From: Actinomyces sp. oral taxon 414
GTDB taxonomy: Bacteria; Actinomycetota; Actinomycetes; Actinomycetales; Actinomycetaceae
Direction of reading: 5' to 3'
NCBI RefSeq assembly: GCF_001278845.1
Contig: NZ_CP012590.1
Coordinates: forward strand, 2,108,001 to 2,172,000
DNA length: 64,000 nucleotides
Both the position numbers and the translations under genes were made by a program. Of the stretch, positions 1-9,089 are shown in pieces. The notes below the pieces were generated by a model. That model worked only from the letters and a program-made list of their open reading frames with translations, was not told the DNA's origin and did no database searches. Each line of letters begins with the position of its first letter. Within the stretch, counting starts at the first letter, position 1.

Positions 1-2
1 TC

Positions 3-887
3 GACCAGTTCCTCGCCGACCTCGAAGCCCTGAAGGCGAAGGGGACGACGGCGCTGTGCATCGGCGGGGCCGATTCCATCAGCACCGCGGGGCTCTTCGA
101 GGCGGTCCTGCTGGCCACCGTCGGCAAGGAGGGCTGGGAGAAGATCGAGGCCGACCGCTTCGACTGGAGCGGTCAGGAGGTGCAGAACGCCCTCAGCACC
201 TTCGGGCGCCTCATGGACTACACGGACGCGACCGGCCTGACCAGCACGTGGTCCGAGGCCTCCGGTCGTCTGGCGGCGGGCGAGTGTGGCTTCTACCAGA
301 TGAACGACAGCGCCTTCGCCGAGTCCACCGTCCTCAACGACTCGGGGGCCACCGCCAGTGCCGCGCCCAGCGCCGCCACGAACGTTGACCCCAGCACCGC
401 GCCCAGCGCCGACCCCAGCGTCGCGCCCAGCGCCGCCACGAGTGCCGCGCCCAGCGCCGTCGCCCCGGACTCCGGCTCCTCGCCGGTGGCCGCGACCGTC
501 TTCCCGGGGACCGAGGGGACGTTCCTCATGGTCGTCGACTCGTTCGTCGTCTCCTCCTCGACGGGCAACCGCGACAACGCGAACGCCTTCCTCACCACCG
601 CCCTGGACCCCCAGGTCGAGACCGACTTCTGCAAGGTCAAGGGATGCGTCCCGGTGCGCAACGACGCCGACGTCTCCTCCCTCACCCCCTACCAGCAGCA
701 GACGGCCGACGCTCTGCGGAGCCAGACGGTCCTCAACTCGATCTCCTACGGAGAGGTGATCTCCCCGGCGATGCAGGACGGCTTCTTCCAGGCCGTGAAG
801 AACTACATCGCCACCCGCGACGCCGCGTCCTTCAACCGCATCCTCACCGAGCGCCTCAACGAGGGCGCGGGCGGCCCCAACCACTGA
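3..887 (+). CDS. Extracellular solute-binding protein, 3' part only
   Basis: The reading frame is open from the window edge to the TGA at 885-887, so the start lies outside. The visible 294 residues look like the C-terminal lobe of a family 1 (sugar-type) ABC solute-binding protein: an alternation of ligand-cleft helices, a segment reading GECGFYQMNDSAF, and the closing helix NRILTERLNEG. Such proteins sit outside the membrane, usually lipid-anchored, and deliver a carbohydrate to a permease; those partners would be upstream. Oddly, an Ala/Ser/Pro-rich low-complexity stretch (about nt 345-480) interrupts the fold between two conserved blocks. The family assignment is by overall look, not by a diagnostic motif. 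Confidence 0.72.
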   Translation, partial: DQFLADLEALKAKGTTALCIGGADSISTAGLFEAVLLATVGKEGWEKIEADRFDWSGQEVQNALSTFGRLMDYTDATGLTSTWSEASGRLAAGECGFYQMNDSAFAESTVLNDSGATASAAPSAATNVDPSTAPSADPSVAPSAATSAAPSAVAPDSGSSPVAATVFPGTEGTFLMVVDSFVVSSSTGNRDNANAFLTTALDPQVETDFCKVKGCVPVRNDADVSSLTPYQQQTADALRSQTVLNSISYGEVISPAMQDGFFQAVKNYIATRDAASFNRILTERLNEGAGGPNH

Positions 888-940
888 TCGAGCCGTCCAC
901 CCGCCCGACGGCGCCCGCGCCGGAACGGTGCGGACGGGAA

Positions 941-979
941 CGGGCGGGGGCCGCCGACATGGTCGGCGGCCCCCGCCCG
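941..979. terminator. Strong hairpin, likely bidirectional terminator
   Basis: A perfect 18-bp GC-rich stem (941-958 with 962-979) closes a 3-nt loop just after the solute-binding gene. There is no T-tract, which is common for high-GC actinobacterial terminators. It stands between convergent genes, so it could serve both strands. Confidence 0.7.
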
Positions 980-1007
980 TGGCCTTGGTCTTGGTCTTGG
1001 TCATCAT

Positions 1008-1048
1008 CCCCGGACCCGGGACGCCCGGCCCTCGTCCCGGGTCCGGGG
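1008..1048. terminator. Second hairpin between convergent genes
   Basis: A perfect 15-bp stem (1008-1022 with 1034-1048) has an 11-nt loop. It lies 30 bp after the first hairpin and 54 bp before the end of the oppositely oriented monooxygenase-type gene, so it probably terminates that gene. Confidence 0.6.
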
Positions 1049-1101
1049 CGCGCGCTCCCTGAGGACCCCGTCCTTGAGAACGCGCGCCGCGGCGGACTCC
1101 G

Positions 1102-1392
1102 TCAGGCGATCTTGTCGAGGAAGGTGAGGATGGAGTGGGGCTCCTCGATAATCTCCTCCAGACGGGCGTTGAAGGGCCCGCCGTAGGGCATGCCCAGGTG
1201 GGTCTGGAAGGCGTCCTCGTCGACGTAGGCCTCCATGACGAAGAACTTCGCGGGGTCGTCGCTGTGACGGTAGACGTCGAAGACGCGGTTGCCGGGCTCG
1301 CTGCGGACCTTGTCGGCGAAGCCGCAGATCATCTTGGCGACCTCGTCCTCGAAGCCGGGCTTGGCGGTGAACTGCGAGTGCAGGATCTTCAT
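1102..1392 (-). CDS. Putative quinol monooxygenase (ABM domain)
   Basis: This is a 96-residue protein of the antibiotic biosynthesis monooxygenase (dimeric alpha/beta barrel) type. Visible features are the N-terminal strand MKILHSQFTAKPG, a helix with repeated acidic residues, the VFDVYRHSDDPAKFFVMEAY strand pair, and an HLGMPYGGPF segment matching the usual H-x-x-x-P-h-h region. Members oxidise quinols or act as small heme/aromatic monooxygenases without a cofactor; the substrate here is unknown. I chose the ATG at 1392 rather than the upstream one at 1431 because a GGAGGA ribosome site sits directly before it. It appears to be a single-gene unit. Confidence 0.78.
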   Translation of the reverse strand: MKILHSQFTAKPGFEDEVAKMICGFADKVRSEPGNRVFDVYRHSDDPAKFFVMEAYVDEDAFQTHLGMPYGGPFNARLEEIIEEPHSILTFLDKIA

Positions 1393-1794
1393 GGTTCCTC
1401 CTTCTGGCGTCACGTGCGACGCCGCCCCCATCTTATGGCGCGCATCACTCGCAGGTGCGGAGAACGGCGGCTGTTTACGGGGCCGCCGGGCGGACCGGGG
1501 AGCGGTCTTCCGTCCCGGGGCCGACGCCGGCGGAACGGCATGGGCCGGACGGTTGGTTCCGGACTGGTACCGGCGGGAGGCGCGGGCCGCACCCCAGCCG
1601 TCAACATGGGTTGACGGCAGTCGGCAACGTCAACGGAGGTTCGTTGAAGCGGGAAAGGTACGTTCACGATTCAGTCGAGACCGTCGACGAGGTCGGTCAG
1701 TTCCTCCCCTTCGCCGAGATCAGTCCAGGCCGTATGAGAGCAGGGTCCGATGGCTTGCGGGCCGGGGTGAGGCGGGGCCGCACTCCTTCAGCCG
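1393..1794. other. Intergenic stretch without a recognisable gene
   Basis: About 400 bp upstream of the monooxygenase-type gene. Both strands carry only composition-driven open frames. I see no RNA gene or repeat; it probably contains the promoter of the minus-strand gene. Confidence 0.5.
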
Positions 1795-2190
1795 GCAGAT
1801 GCCCGAGGAGATCAACCGGGTCCCGACCGACCACGCCGCCAACCTGCTGCTCGCCCCCGCGCAGGTGGCCGCCGGGCAGCACCGGCCCCTCGAGCTCACC
1901 GCCCATGCTCGCCCCTGCGCAGGTGGCCGCCGGGCTGGGCCTGGAAGCGGGCTCCTACTCGCCGGCCATGATCCACCGGGCGGAGAACACCGACGACGTC
2001 GACCGCCTGCGCCTGGTCCGGGACTCCCCGGCCGGGGTCAACCACCCGGTGGCGCTGCTGGCGCACCCGCGGCTGGTGGCCAGGTGCGCCGAGCACGAGA
2101 GCGAGCCGGCCGACCGCGGGGCGCTGCGCGCCCACCCGCTGCCGGCCTACCCGGGGTGGCGTCGTCTCGTGCTCATGCTGGCGGCAGAGC
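1795..2190 (+). pseudogene. UDP-N-acetylglucosamine 2-epimerase remnant (WecB-like)
   Basis: Two out-of-frame pieces read as a 2-epimerase. In one frame (about 1800-1880) the translation is PEEINRVPTDHAANLLLAPA, matching the family's PEExNR...DHxSDLLFAPT block. In the next frame (about 1905-2160) it reads LGLEAGSYSPAMIHRAENTD followed by a P-h-x-x-x-HPR block, matching the nucleotide-binding part. A 25-bp stretch encoding LAPAQVAAG is present twice, at the junction. The gene lacks its N-terminal half, the segment between the two blocks and any plausible start. It is a decayed fragment, probably of an exopolysaccharide or cell-wall sugar gene, pushed against the RHS locus. Confidence 0.7.
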
Positions 2191-2275
2191 CATTGTGGGC
2201 GTAGAGTGTGGCAGGTCATCCCGCTGTGGTGCGGGTGGCTCTCGTCCTGTCCTGGTCTGGTCCCTGGGGGTTGTT

Positions 2276-5200
2276 GTGGGTTCGTGCAAGGATGATCTGG
2301 GGGCGTATAACGAGCCGGTGGTGTTTGACGACGCGACGGCGGATGCTCTGGTTACGGCGGCGTCGGGCTTGTCGTCGACGATCTCGACGATGGGGTCGGA
2401 TGTGGGAGTGTGGGCGTCGACGGCGTCGGCTGATTTTGAGGGTCATTACGGGGACGTGTTCGACTCTGGCGCCAAGGCGGGCCAGGAGGACTGTACGAAT
2501 ATCTCGGCCGCTCTGGATGACCTGGTCAGTGAGGTGCGGGCGCTGAAGAGTGCGGCCGCGACTGAGCGGAGGCGTCGGGCGGTGGCCAAGGAGTGGGCGG
2601 ACCGTCAGGACGAGGAGAACCTGTTCAAGCAGGGGTGGGACTGGTTGACCGACGGGGACAAGCCGCCTGCCGGCCCGGCTCCGGTACCGTTGCCCGAGCC
2701 TCATGAGCCGGTGGTCTCGACGTGGGCGGAGCCGGCGCCGGGGGCGGCTGGTGCGGTGTCGTCGGCCAGGCCGTCGGACCTGCGCACGTACGCCTCGAAC
2801 CTATCGGGGGCCAGCGAGAACGTGTCCACGGGCAAGGGGAGGCTGGAGTCGGCGCTGGACTCGTTCGCGTCGTTGTGCTCGTGGTGCTCCGTGGACGCCT
2901 CGGGGATCACCAGCGCCCTGGCGTCATTCATCTCGAACAACTCTGGTGAGGTGACGTGGGTGGGGGCGGTCGCCTCCGCCTTCGAGGCCGCTGGTGGCGA
3001 TGGGATCGTGAGCGTGTCGGACGCCGCGATGGAGGCCTCCCTGACGGCCCAGGGGGTCGTGGGTGGTCGCAGGCCGCTGGATGTGGCGTCCCCGCGGATC
3101 GCGGGGGACCCGCAGACCTCGGGGTACGCCGATGACCCGGTGAACACCACGACGGGCAACTTCGTGGAGCGTGAGGTGGACCTGGGCTTCACCGGCGGCC
3201 TGGCCTCGCTGGGGTTTGCGCGCACCTACAACTCGGTGCTGGACGGTGTGGGGGCCCTGGGGCCGGGGTGGGCCTCGTGCGCTGACGAGCGCCTGGTCCT
3301 GGACGAGGAGGGGGCGAGGTGGGTGCGCCCCTCAGGGCGGCACGTGGTCTTCCCCCGCCTGGGAACAGGCTGGGAGCGGGCCACGGGTGACGCCCTGTGG
3401 CTCGAGCACCTGAAGCCGGCCGACGACGGCACCAGCGACGCCGGTCGCGCCGGCACCGGCGACGCTGCCGGCGCCGGCGGTGACGACGGCGGGCCAGGCG
3501 ACGCCGCTGGGCCGGCCGGCGACGAGTGGCTGGTGGTGTCGGACAACGCCGGCGGCCGGTGGGTGTTCGACGCCTCGGGGCGCCTGGCATGGACGTGCAC
3601 GGGGGCCGGGAGCCGGGTGGACTACGTCTGGCAGGCGGGGCGGCTGGTGGGCCTGGCCCATGAGCGCGGCGGGCGCGTCACCGTGGTGTGGGACCAGGAG
3701 GCCGACCGGATCGCGGGCCTGGAGGCCTCCGACGGGCGGCAGGTGTCGTACCGTTATGACGCCTCGGGGCGGCTGGTGGGTGTGGAGCGCGAGGGCGGGC
3801 GCCGCAGCTATGAGTGGGACGAGGGCGGGCGGGTGCGCCGGGTGGTGGACGCCGACGGCGTGGTGGAGGTGGATAACACCTACAACCAGGCCGGCCAGGT
3901 CCTCACACAGCGCTCCCCCTTCGGGCGGGTCAGCCACTACACCTACCTGCCCGGTGGGGTCACGCAGGTCGCCGATGAGGACGGGGGCCGGGCCAACACG
4001 TGGATCTACGACCGGTGGGGCCGTCTGGTCGGCATGGTCGACGCCGACGGGGCACGCCAGTCGGTCATCTGGGACCGGTGGGGCAACAAGGTCATGGTCA
4101 CCGCCCGCGACAAGCAGCGCACCATCAACCAGTACGACCAGCGGTCCCGCCTGACCATGCGGGTCGAGCCCACCGGGGCTCGGACCACCTATGACTACGA
4201 CCAGGCCGACAGGGTCGTGCGAGTGACTGTCGCCCCCGAGCCGGACGCCGCCCCCAGCGTCACGACATTCGCCTACCAGGGGGCTGACCGCAACCCCACA
4301 ACCATCACGGACCCGTGCGGCGGCCTGACCCACCTGGAATGGGACCACGGGCTGCTGGTGCGGGTCGTCGACCCGGTGGGCGTGAGCCTGGACCTGACCT
4401 ACGACCACCGCGGCGACCTGATCGCCACCACCAACGCCGACGGGGCTACCGCGCGCCTGGAACGCGACGCCCGGGGACAGATCACCGCCGCCACCACCCC
4501 CCTGGGCCACCGCACGCAGTACCGCTACGACCAGGCGGGCAACCTCACCCACCGCCGCGACCCCGACGGCGCCCTGTGGCGGTGGGAGTACACGCCCGGT
4601 GGGCGCCTGTGCACGCTGGTGGACCCGGCCGGGGGCCGTACCGAGGTCGCCTATGGAGACCACGGGGCTGAGGAGTCCACGACTGACGCGGTGGGCCGGG
4701 TGATCTCAACGGTCTATGACGACCTGGGGCTCAAGGCCGGTGCGACACTGCCGGACGGGTCGTCCTGGCAGTTCGGGTGGGACGCGCTGTCGCGGTTGCG
4801 TTCCGTGACGGACCCGACAGGAGCGCGGGCGGTCCTGGAGTACACGGCCAACGGGGACCTGGCCCGGACGGTGGACCCCACGGGTGTGGTCCAGGACTTC
4901 GAGTCCGGGCCGTTGGGCCTGCCCACGCTGGCGCGCGACGCCGACTCGCAGGTCGGTGCCACCTGGGACGCCCTGGGTCGCATGGTGGGGGCGGTCAACG
5001 CGGACGGCACCACCTCGACGCTGGTGCGTGACGCGTGCGGTCGTGTGGTCGAGCGCGTCGATGAGCACGGCGGGTGCACGCGCCTGGAGCGCGACGCCGC
5101 GGGTCGCGTGGTGCGCGTGACCCAGCCGTCGGGGGCGTCGTTCTCCTACGAGTACGACCACCTGGGCCGGTGGGTGGCGACGATCTCCACGGGTGGGCGC

Positions 5201-8200
5201 CGCTACGAGATGCGTTACGACTCCGACTCCCGCCTGGTGGGTGAGACCTGGCCCGATGGGCAGGAGGTGTCCACAACCTTCGACGTGTGCGGGCGGATCA
5301 CCCGCAGGGTGGAACCGGGCCGGGGCACCACCTGGTTCACCTACGACAAGTGCGGGCGCATCTCCTCGGTGCGCGACGCCTGGTACGGGCTGCGCAGGTT
5401 CACCTACGACGACGCCGGACAGCTCGTGTCGGTGACCAACGCCCTGGGGGCGGTCACGCGCTTCGAGTACGACCGGATGGGCCACCGGGTGGCGATGGTC
5501 GACGCGGCCGGGGGCAGGCGCACCTGCACCTATGACTCCATGGGCCGTGTGAGGGCGATGACGGACCAGGTGGGGCGCACCACCCGCTACACGTACGACG
5601 CGGCCGGACGCGTGACCAGCCGCGCGGACGCCACCGGGATCCTGGACTGGGCCTACGGGAGCGCCGGGCGCCTGGAACGAGTCATCAGCAGACCAGCCGG
5701 CGGGCTGGAGGACCAGGGAGGCGACGCCGTCGGGCAGGACGCCGGGGCGGAGACCATCGCCAGCATCGTGCGGGACATAGCCGGGCGGACCTGGAGCGCC
5801 ACGGGCCCCGGCGGCCGCACGGACACCCTGACCTGGGACGCCATGGGACACCTGGTCTCCCGCAGCCGCGGGGACCAGACCATCAGGTGGACCTATGACG
5901 CGGACGGGCTGCGCACATCCATGACCCACCCGGACGGGTCCGTGACCCGCTACGTCTACGACGCCGACGAGATGCTGGCGGCGGTCGAGCACCCGGCCCT
6001 GGGGCGCCTGGACCTTCAGCGGGACTGGCTGGGGCGTGTGACGCGGGCGGTCGCGCCCGGGGTGGAGGCCACCTGGACCTGGGGGCCCCACGGCGTGGTC
6101 GCTCACAAGGTGGTGCGGGACGGGTTCGTGCGCACCACCGCCCTGGAGTACGACGAGCAGGGGCGCGTGACCGCCCAGAGCGTGGACGGGATCCGCACCG
6201 CCTTCGCCTACGACGCGGCCGGCCAGCTGACCCGTGCCGTCACCGACGAGGGCATCACCACCACCTACACCTGGGACGCCCTGGGCCGCCTGGAGGCCGG
6301 CGACAGCGACGGGATCGTCACCACCTACACCTATGACGCGGCCGGTCAGTTGCTGACCACCACGACCACCGACACCAAGAACCCCATCACCGACGCTGGG
6401 AACGACCCGGCGCATAATGCCGGCGCCACCGGTCGCGCTGGCGCGGGCGCCGACGGTGGTGGGGCGCGTCGACAGGTCCTGACCTACGACGCTGCGGGGC
6501 GGCGGGTCAGCCAGGACGACGGGACCAGCAGGCGAGAGTTCACCTGGGACCCGCGCGGGTTCCTGGCCGCCTACACCGATACGACCGACGGCGGCGGGGC
6601 GCCCGGGTCGACCCACACCCTGGACGTCGACACCCTGGGTGAGCTGGCTGGCGTCGATGGGCAGGGCGTCATGTGGGACACCGCCTGGGGTGAGTTGGCG
6701 CAGGTCGGGCACGTGCCCGTCACCGCCGTCGCCGGGGTCGGCACCGGCACCGGTGGGCCCGGCGGCGGGTGGCTGCTGCCCGAGCGCGCCGGTCACGACG
6801 CCGCCGCCTCCCCGTGGGGCACCGGTGCGCCGGGCCCCAGCCTGGGCGGCCTGGGGGTCACCACTACCGGGACCCTGACCCTGCCCGGGGAGCCGGGCCC
6901 CGGCGGAGCTGGCGGCGGCCGGCCCGGTGGCGGGGCCGGCCTGTCGTGGCTGGGCGCACGCGTCTACGACCCGTCCACACACTCCCTGCTCTCACCCGAC
7001 CCGCTCGAGCCGGTCCTGGGAGCCGGCTGGGCGGGCAACCCGTACTCCTACGCCGGCAACGACCCGGTCAACCTGTCCGACCCCACCGGCCTGAGGCCGC
7101 TGAGCGACGCGGACCTGCAGGCGTGGAACGAGGCGCACACCACCGGCCTGGCCGCAGCCGGCAGCTGGCTGGCCAATAACTGGAAGTACGTCGCCGCCGG
7201 CATCGTCATCGGGGGCCTGGCGACTGCGTTCCTGGGACCGGTCGCGGGCGGGGCCATCACCGGGGCTGTCATCGGCGCCTGGCAGAACTACGACCAGCAG
7301 GCCGCCTCCGGCCAGGGCGTCAACCCCTGGCAGGTCCTGGGAGCCGGGCTGGTGGGAGGCGCCGCAGGCGCCATCGGGGGCGGGGTCGCTCAAGGACTGC
7401 TGGGGGCCGCCGCCAGCGGCACCGGCGCCATCGGCAGCCGCCTGGCCGCCATGGGTGCCATGGGCCGCAACACCCTCATCGGCGGGGCCTCCGGGGCGGC
7501 TGGCGGGGCCTTCGATGGCGGCGCCGGCTACATGCTGGGACCAGGCCCCCACACCGTCGGCGGCTTCCTGGACGCCACCGGCCGGGGAGCCGCCATGGGC
7601 GGGACCATGGGAGCCGGCGTCGGAGCCGTCTCCTCAGTGGGCCGTAACGCCTGCTTCCCCGCCGGCACACCCGTCCTCATGGCCGACGGCACCACCAAGC
7701 CCATCGAGGACGTGGCCGTCGGCGACCACGTCGCCTGCACCGACCCCGACACCGGCCAACCCACCACCTCCACGGTCACCAGGACCTTCACCCACGAGCA
7801 CACACCCACCATCCGGATCCGCACCAGCAACGGCGACCTGGAGACCACGCCAGCCCACCCCCTGTACGTCCACGGCAAGGGCTTCACCCCCGCCGGACAC
7901 ATCCAATCCGGCGACCACCTGCGCGACAACCACGGGCACCCCATCACCGTCCACACCGTTACCGCCACCGGCCAGGCCCCCACCGTCCACAATATCGAGG
8001 TCAACAACACCCACACCTACCACACCACCACAACCACCGGCACCCACATCCTGGCCCACAACGGATGCACCGACCCCATCCTGGCCGAAGAGAGAGTGCC
8101 GTCCTCACAGTGGGAGGCGATGAGCCCACAGCAGCGCCTCGACGTGGCAAACGACCTTCGAGATGCGGCAGCCCTTGAAGCAAAGCCCAGGCGTTACGCC

Positions 8201-8482
8201 ACAGTAACCGCCGGATACACTGACGAAGGACACATTGTCGCTGCTGGAAACCGGAACGGCGTGTGCGCTGAGCGCAACGTCCAGATCCGACTCGGCGTCC
8301 CCGACAACCAGGTACACTTCACCGAGGCCGTGAGACCAAGATTCGTCCAAGATGTCGCGAAAGGAAAACCCGTGCCGCAGGGCGTCAATGTCAATATATG
8401 TACTACGTGCCAGCATGATTTTGAGAGATGGCAGTTCCCGCGGGGGACTAAGCCAGACCCTGGAGGTGATTGGGGTGAGTGA
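2276..8482 (+). CDS. RHS/YD-repeat polymorphic toxin with HINT and deaminase-type tip
   Basis: A 2068-residue polymorphic toxin. In order: a helical N-terminus resembling WXG100/LXG targeting regions (1-130), a second helical block (170-280), the entry motif DPVNTTTGNF (DUF6531), about twenty-five YD repeats forming the RHS shell (300-1580), the core-closing motif YSYAGNDPVNLSDPTGL (near 1600), a Gly/Ala-rich hydrophobic region, a pretoxin HINT domain from Cys1793 to the AHNGC end at 1931, and a 137-residue tip. The tip carries CAE (1997-1999) and CxxC (2042-2045), the zinc-site pattern of nucleic-acid deaminase toxins such as the YwqJ group. By family knowledge the shell encloses the tip and HINT or the core frees it for delivery to a rival cell. 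The start is uncertain: GTG 2276 follows a GGGGG site, and the frame stays open upstream through the epimerase remnant. No signal peptide is visible. The stop is two bases before the first immunity-like ATG. Confidence 0.9.
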   Translation: MGSCKDDLGAYNEPVVFDDATADALVTAASGLSSTISTMGSDVGVWASTASADFEGHYGDVFDSGAKAGQEDCTNISAALDDLVSEVRALKSAAATERRRRAVAKEWADRQDEENLFKQGWDWLTDGDKPPAGPAPVPLPEPHEPVVSTWAEPAPGAAGAVSSARPSDLRTYASNLSGASENVSTGKGRLESALDSFASLCSWCSVDASGITSALASFISNNSGEVTWVGAVASAFEAAGGDGIVSVSDAAMEASLTAQGVVGGRRPLDVASPRIAGDPQTSGYADDPVNTTTGNFVEREVDLGFTGGLASLGFARTYNSVLDGVGALGPGWASCADERLVLDEEGARWVRPSGRHVVFPRLGTGWERATGDALWLEHLKPADDGTSDAGRAGTGDAAGAGGDDGGPGDAAGPAGDEWLVVSDNAGGRWVFDASGRLAWTCTGAGSRVDYVWQAGRLVGLAHERGGRVTVVWDQEADRIAGLEASDGRQVSYRYDASGRLVGVEREGGRRSYEWDEGGRVRRVVDADGVVEVDNTYNQAGQVLTQRSPFGRVSHYTYLPGGVTQVADEDGGRANTWIYDRWGRLVGMVDADGARQSVIWDRWGNKVMVTARDKQRTINQYDQRSRLTMRVEPTGARTTYDYDQADRVVRVTVAPEPDAAPSVTTFAYQGADRNPTTITDPCGGLTHLEWDHGLLVRVVDPVGVSLDLTYDHRGDLIATTNADGATARLERDARGQITAATTPLGHRTQYRYDQAGNLTHRRDPDGALWRWEYTPGGRLCTLVDPAGGRTEVAYGDHGAEESTTDAVGRVISTVYDDLGLKAGATLPDGSSWQFGWDALSRLRSVTDPTGARAVLEYTANGDLARTVDPTGVVQDFESGPLGLPTLARDADSQVGATWDALGRMVGAVNADGTTSTLVRDACGRVVERVDEHGGCTRLERDAAGRVVRVTQPSGASFSYEYDHLGRWVATISTGGRRYEMRYDSDSRLVGETWPDGQEVSTTFDVCGRITRRVEPGRGTTWFTYDKCGRISSVRDAWYGLRRFTYDDAGQLVSVTNALGAVTRFEYDRMGHRVAMVDAAGGRRTCTYDSMGRVRAMTDQVGRTTRYTYDAAGRVTSRADATGILDWAYGSAGRLERVISRPAGGLEDQGGDAVGQDAGAETIASIVRDIAGRTWSATGPGGRTDTLTWDAMGHLVSRSRGDQTIRWTYDADGLRTSMTHPDGSVTRYVYDADEMLAAVEHPALGRLDLQRDWLGRVTRAVAPGVEATWTWGPHGVVAHKVVRDGFVRTTALEYDEQGRVTAQSVDGIRTAFAYDAAGQLTRAVTDEGITTTYTWDALGRLEAGDSDGIVTTYTYDAAGQLLTTTTTDTKNPITDAGNDPAHNAGATGRAGAGADGGGARRQVLTYDAAGRRVSQDDGTSRREFTWDPRGFLAAYTDTTDGGGAPGSTHTLDVDTLGELAGVDGQGVMWDTAWGELAQVGHVPVTAVAGVGTGTGGPGGGWLLPERAGHDAAASPWGTGAPGPSLGGLGVTTTGTLTLPGEPGPGGAGGGRPGGGAGLSWLGARVYDPSTHSLLSPDPLEPVLGAGWAGNPYSYAGNDPVNLSDPTGLRPLSDADLQAWNEAHTTGLAAAGSWLANNWKYVAAGIVIGGLATAFLGPVAGGAITGAVIGAWQNYDQQAASGQGVNPWQVLGAGLVGGAAGAIGGGVAQGLLGAAASGTGAIGSRLAAMGAMGRNTLIGGASGAAGGAFDGGAGYMLGPGPHTVGGFLDATGRGAAMGGTMGAGVGAVSSVGRNACFPAGTPVLMADGTTKPIEDVAVGDHVACTDPDTGQPTTSTVTRTFTHEHTPTIRIRTSNGDLETTPAHPLYVHGKGFTPAGHIQSGDHLRDNHGHPITVHTVTATGQAPTVHNIEVNNTHTYHTTTTTGTHILAHNGCTDPILAEERVPSSQWEAMSPQQRLDVANDLRDAAALEAKPRRYATVTAGYTDEGHIVAAGNRNGVCAERNVQIRLGVPDNQVHFTEAVRPRFVQDVAKGKPVPQGVNVNICTTCQHDFERWQFPRGTKPDPGGDWGE

Positions 8483-8483
8483 G

Positions 8484-9050
8484 ATGAGGCTCGACTGGGA
8501 CAGTGTGCGCACGAGGGACGGGGTGAAGCCGGACGCGGCGGTCCTTGATGTCTTTGTCACCAGCGAGGACATCGATACCGTCTACGATGCGTACTGCCGT
8601 ATCGAGCACGCCGCGTTCTACAACCGGGACCTGGAGGAGGCGGCCCTGCCGCTGACGTCCGCGCTCATCGAGATGGTGTGCTCAGGACACTGCACCCACT
8701 GGGGACTGACCATGGCCACCGACGCCCTGTACGAGATCAGCCTCGGCCAGACCGCGCCGTGGGAGGCAGAGGCCAGCGGCACTGGCGTGGCGGACAGGTG
8801 CCGCGACATCATCCGCGACAGCCTCCCCCGCCTCTACCAGGCCGCCCAGACCATCACCGACGACCACACCCTGGCAAGCCTGGTGAGCATCACGGGTGTG
8901 ACCGACCCCGACGAGAACCGCTGGAACACCTTCACCCAGACACTCCTCGACCACGACCCCGAAGTACTGACAGCCGACGAGGTGAAGGACACCCGGGCCT
9001 GGCGCACGAGGAACGGCGGCCCAGCGTACGAGGGCTGCTCGTGGGACTAA
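8484..9050 (+). CDS. Immunity-like protein, array copy 1 (subtype A)
   Basis: A 188-residue, probably cytosolic and mainly helical protein whose ATG comes one base after the toxin stop, the usual place for a cognate immunity gene. I do not recognise a named family. It defines a signature shared by all copies: MRxDWxxVRT at the start, a YNRxLEEAALPLTS-like block near 50-65, a VCSGxCT block, TDALYEISLG near 95, ADRCRxIIRDxLPRLYQ near 120, DENRWNTF near 150, and a GGPxYEGxxW end. Subtype A carries RDGVKPDAAVLDVFVTSEDI near the N-terminus. This copy ends in GCSWD. An in-frame GTG nine bases upstream is an alternative start. The immunity role is inferred from position. Confidence 0.8.
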   Translation: MRLDWDSVRTRDGVKPDAAVLDVFVTSEDIDTVYDAYCRIEHAAFYNRDLEEAALPLTSALIEMVCSGHCTHWGLTMATDALYEISLGQTAPWEAEASGTGVADRCRDIIRDSLPRLYQAAQTITDDHTLASLVSITGVTDPDENRWNTFTQTLLDHDPEVLTADEVKDTRAWRTRNGGPAYEGCSWD

Positions 9051-9089
9051 GACTGGACCTGGTCCTGCCTTGAGAGCAGAGGGAGTGAG

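Noticed and set aside
1600..1700. Possible RNA gene between the monooxygenase-type gene and the epimerase remnant.
   Set aside because: I could not fold a cloverleaf or a recognisable riboswitch core from it.
1289..2275. The RHS reading frame stays open upstream to 1289, suggesting a 2397-residue protein.
   Set aside because: The extra part is Arg/Gly-rich nonsense that runs through the epimerase remnant and against the monooxygenase-type gene; recognisable RHS N-terminal sequence begins only after GTG 2276.
4706..6982. A 758-codon open frame on the minus strand opposite the RHS gene.
   Set aside because: It mirrors the YD-repeat codons, is rich in Gly/Pro/Val/Arg without domains, and lies wholly inside a convincing plus-strand gene.
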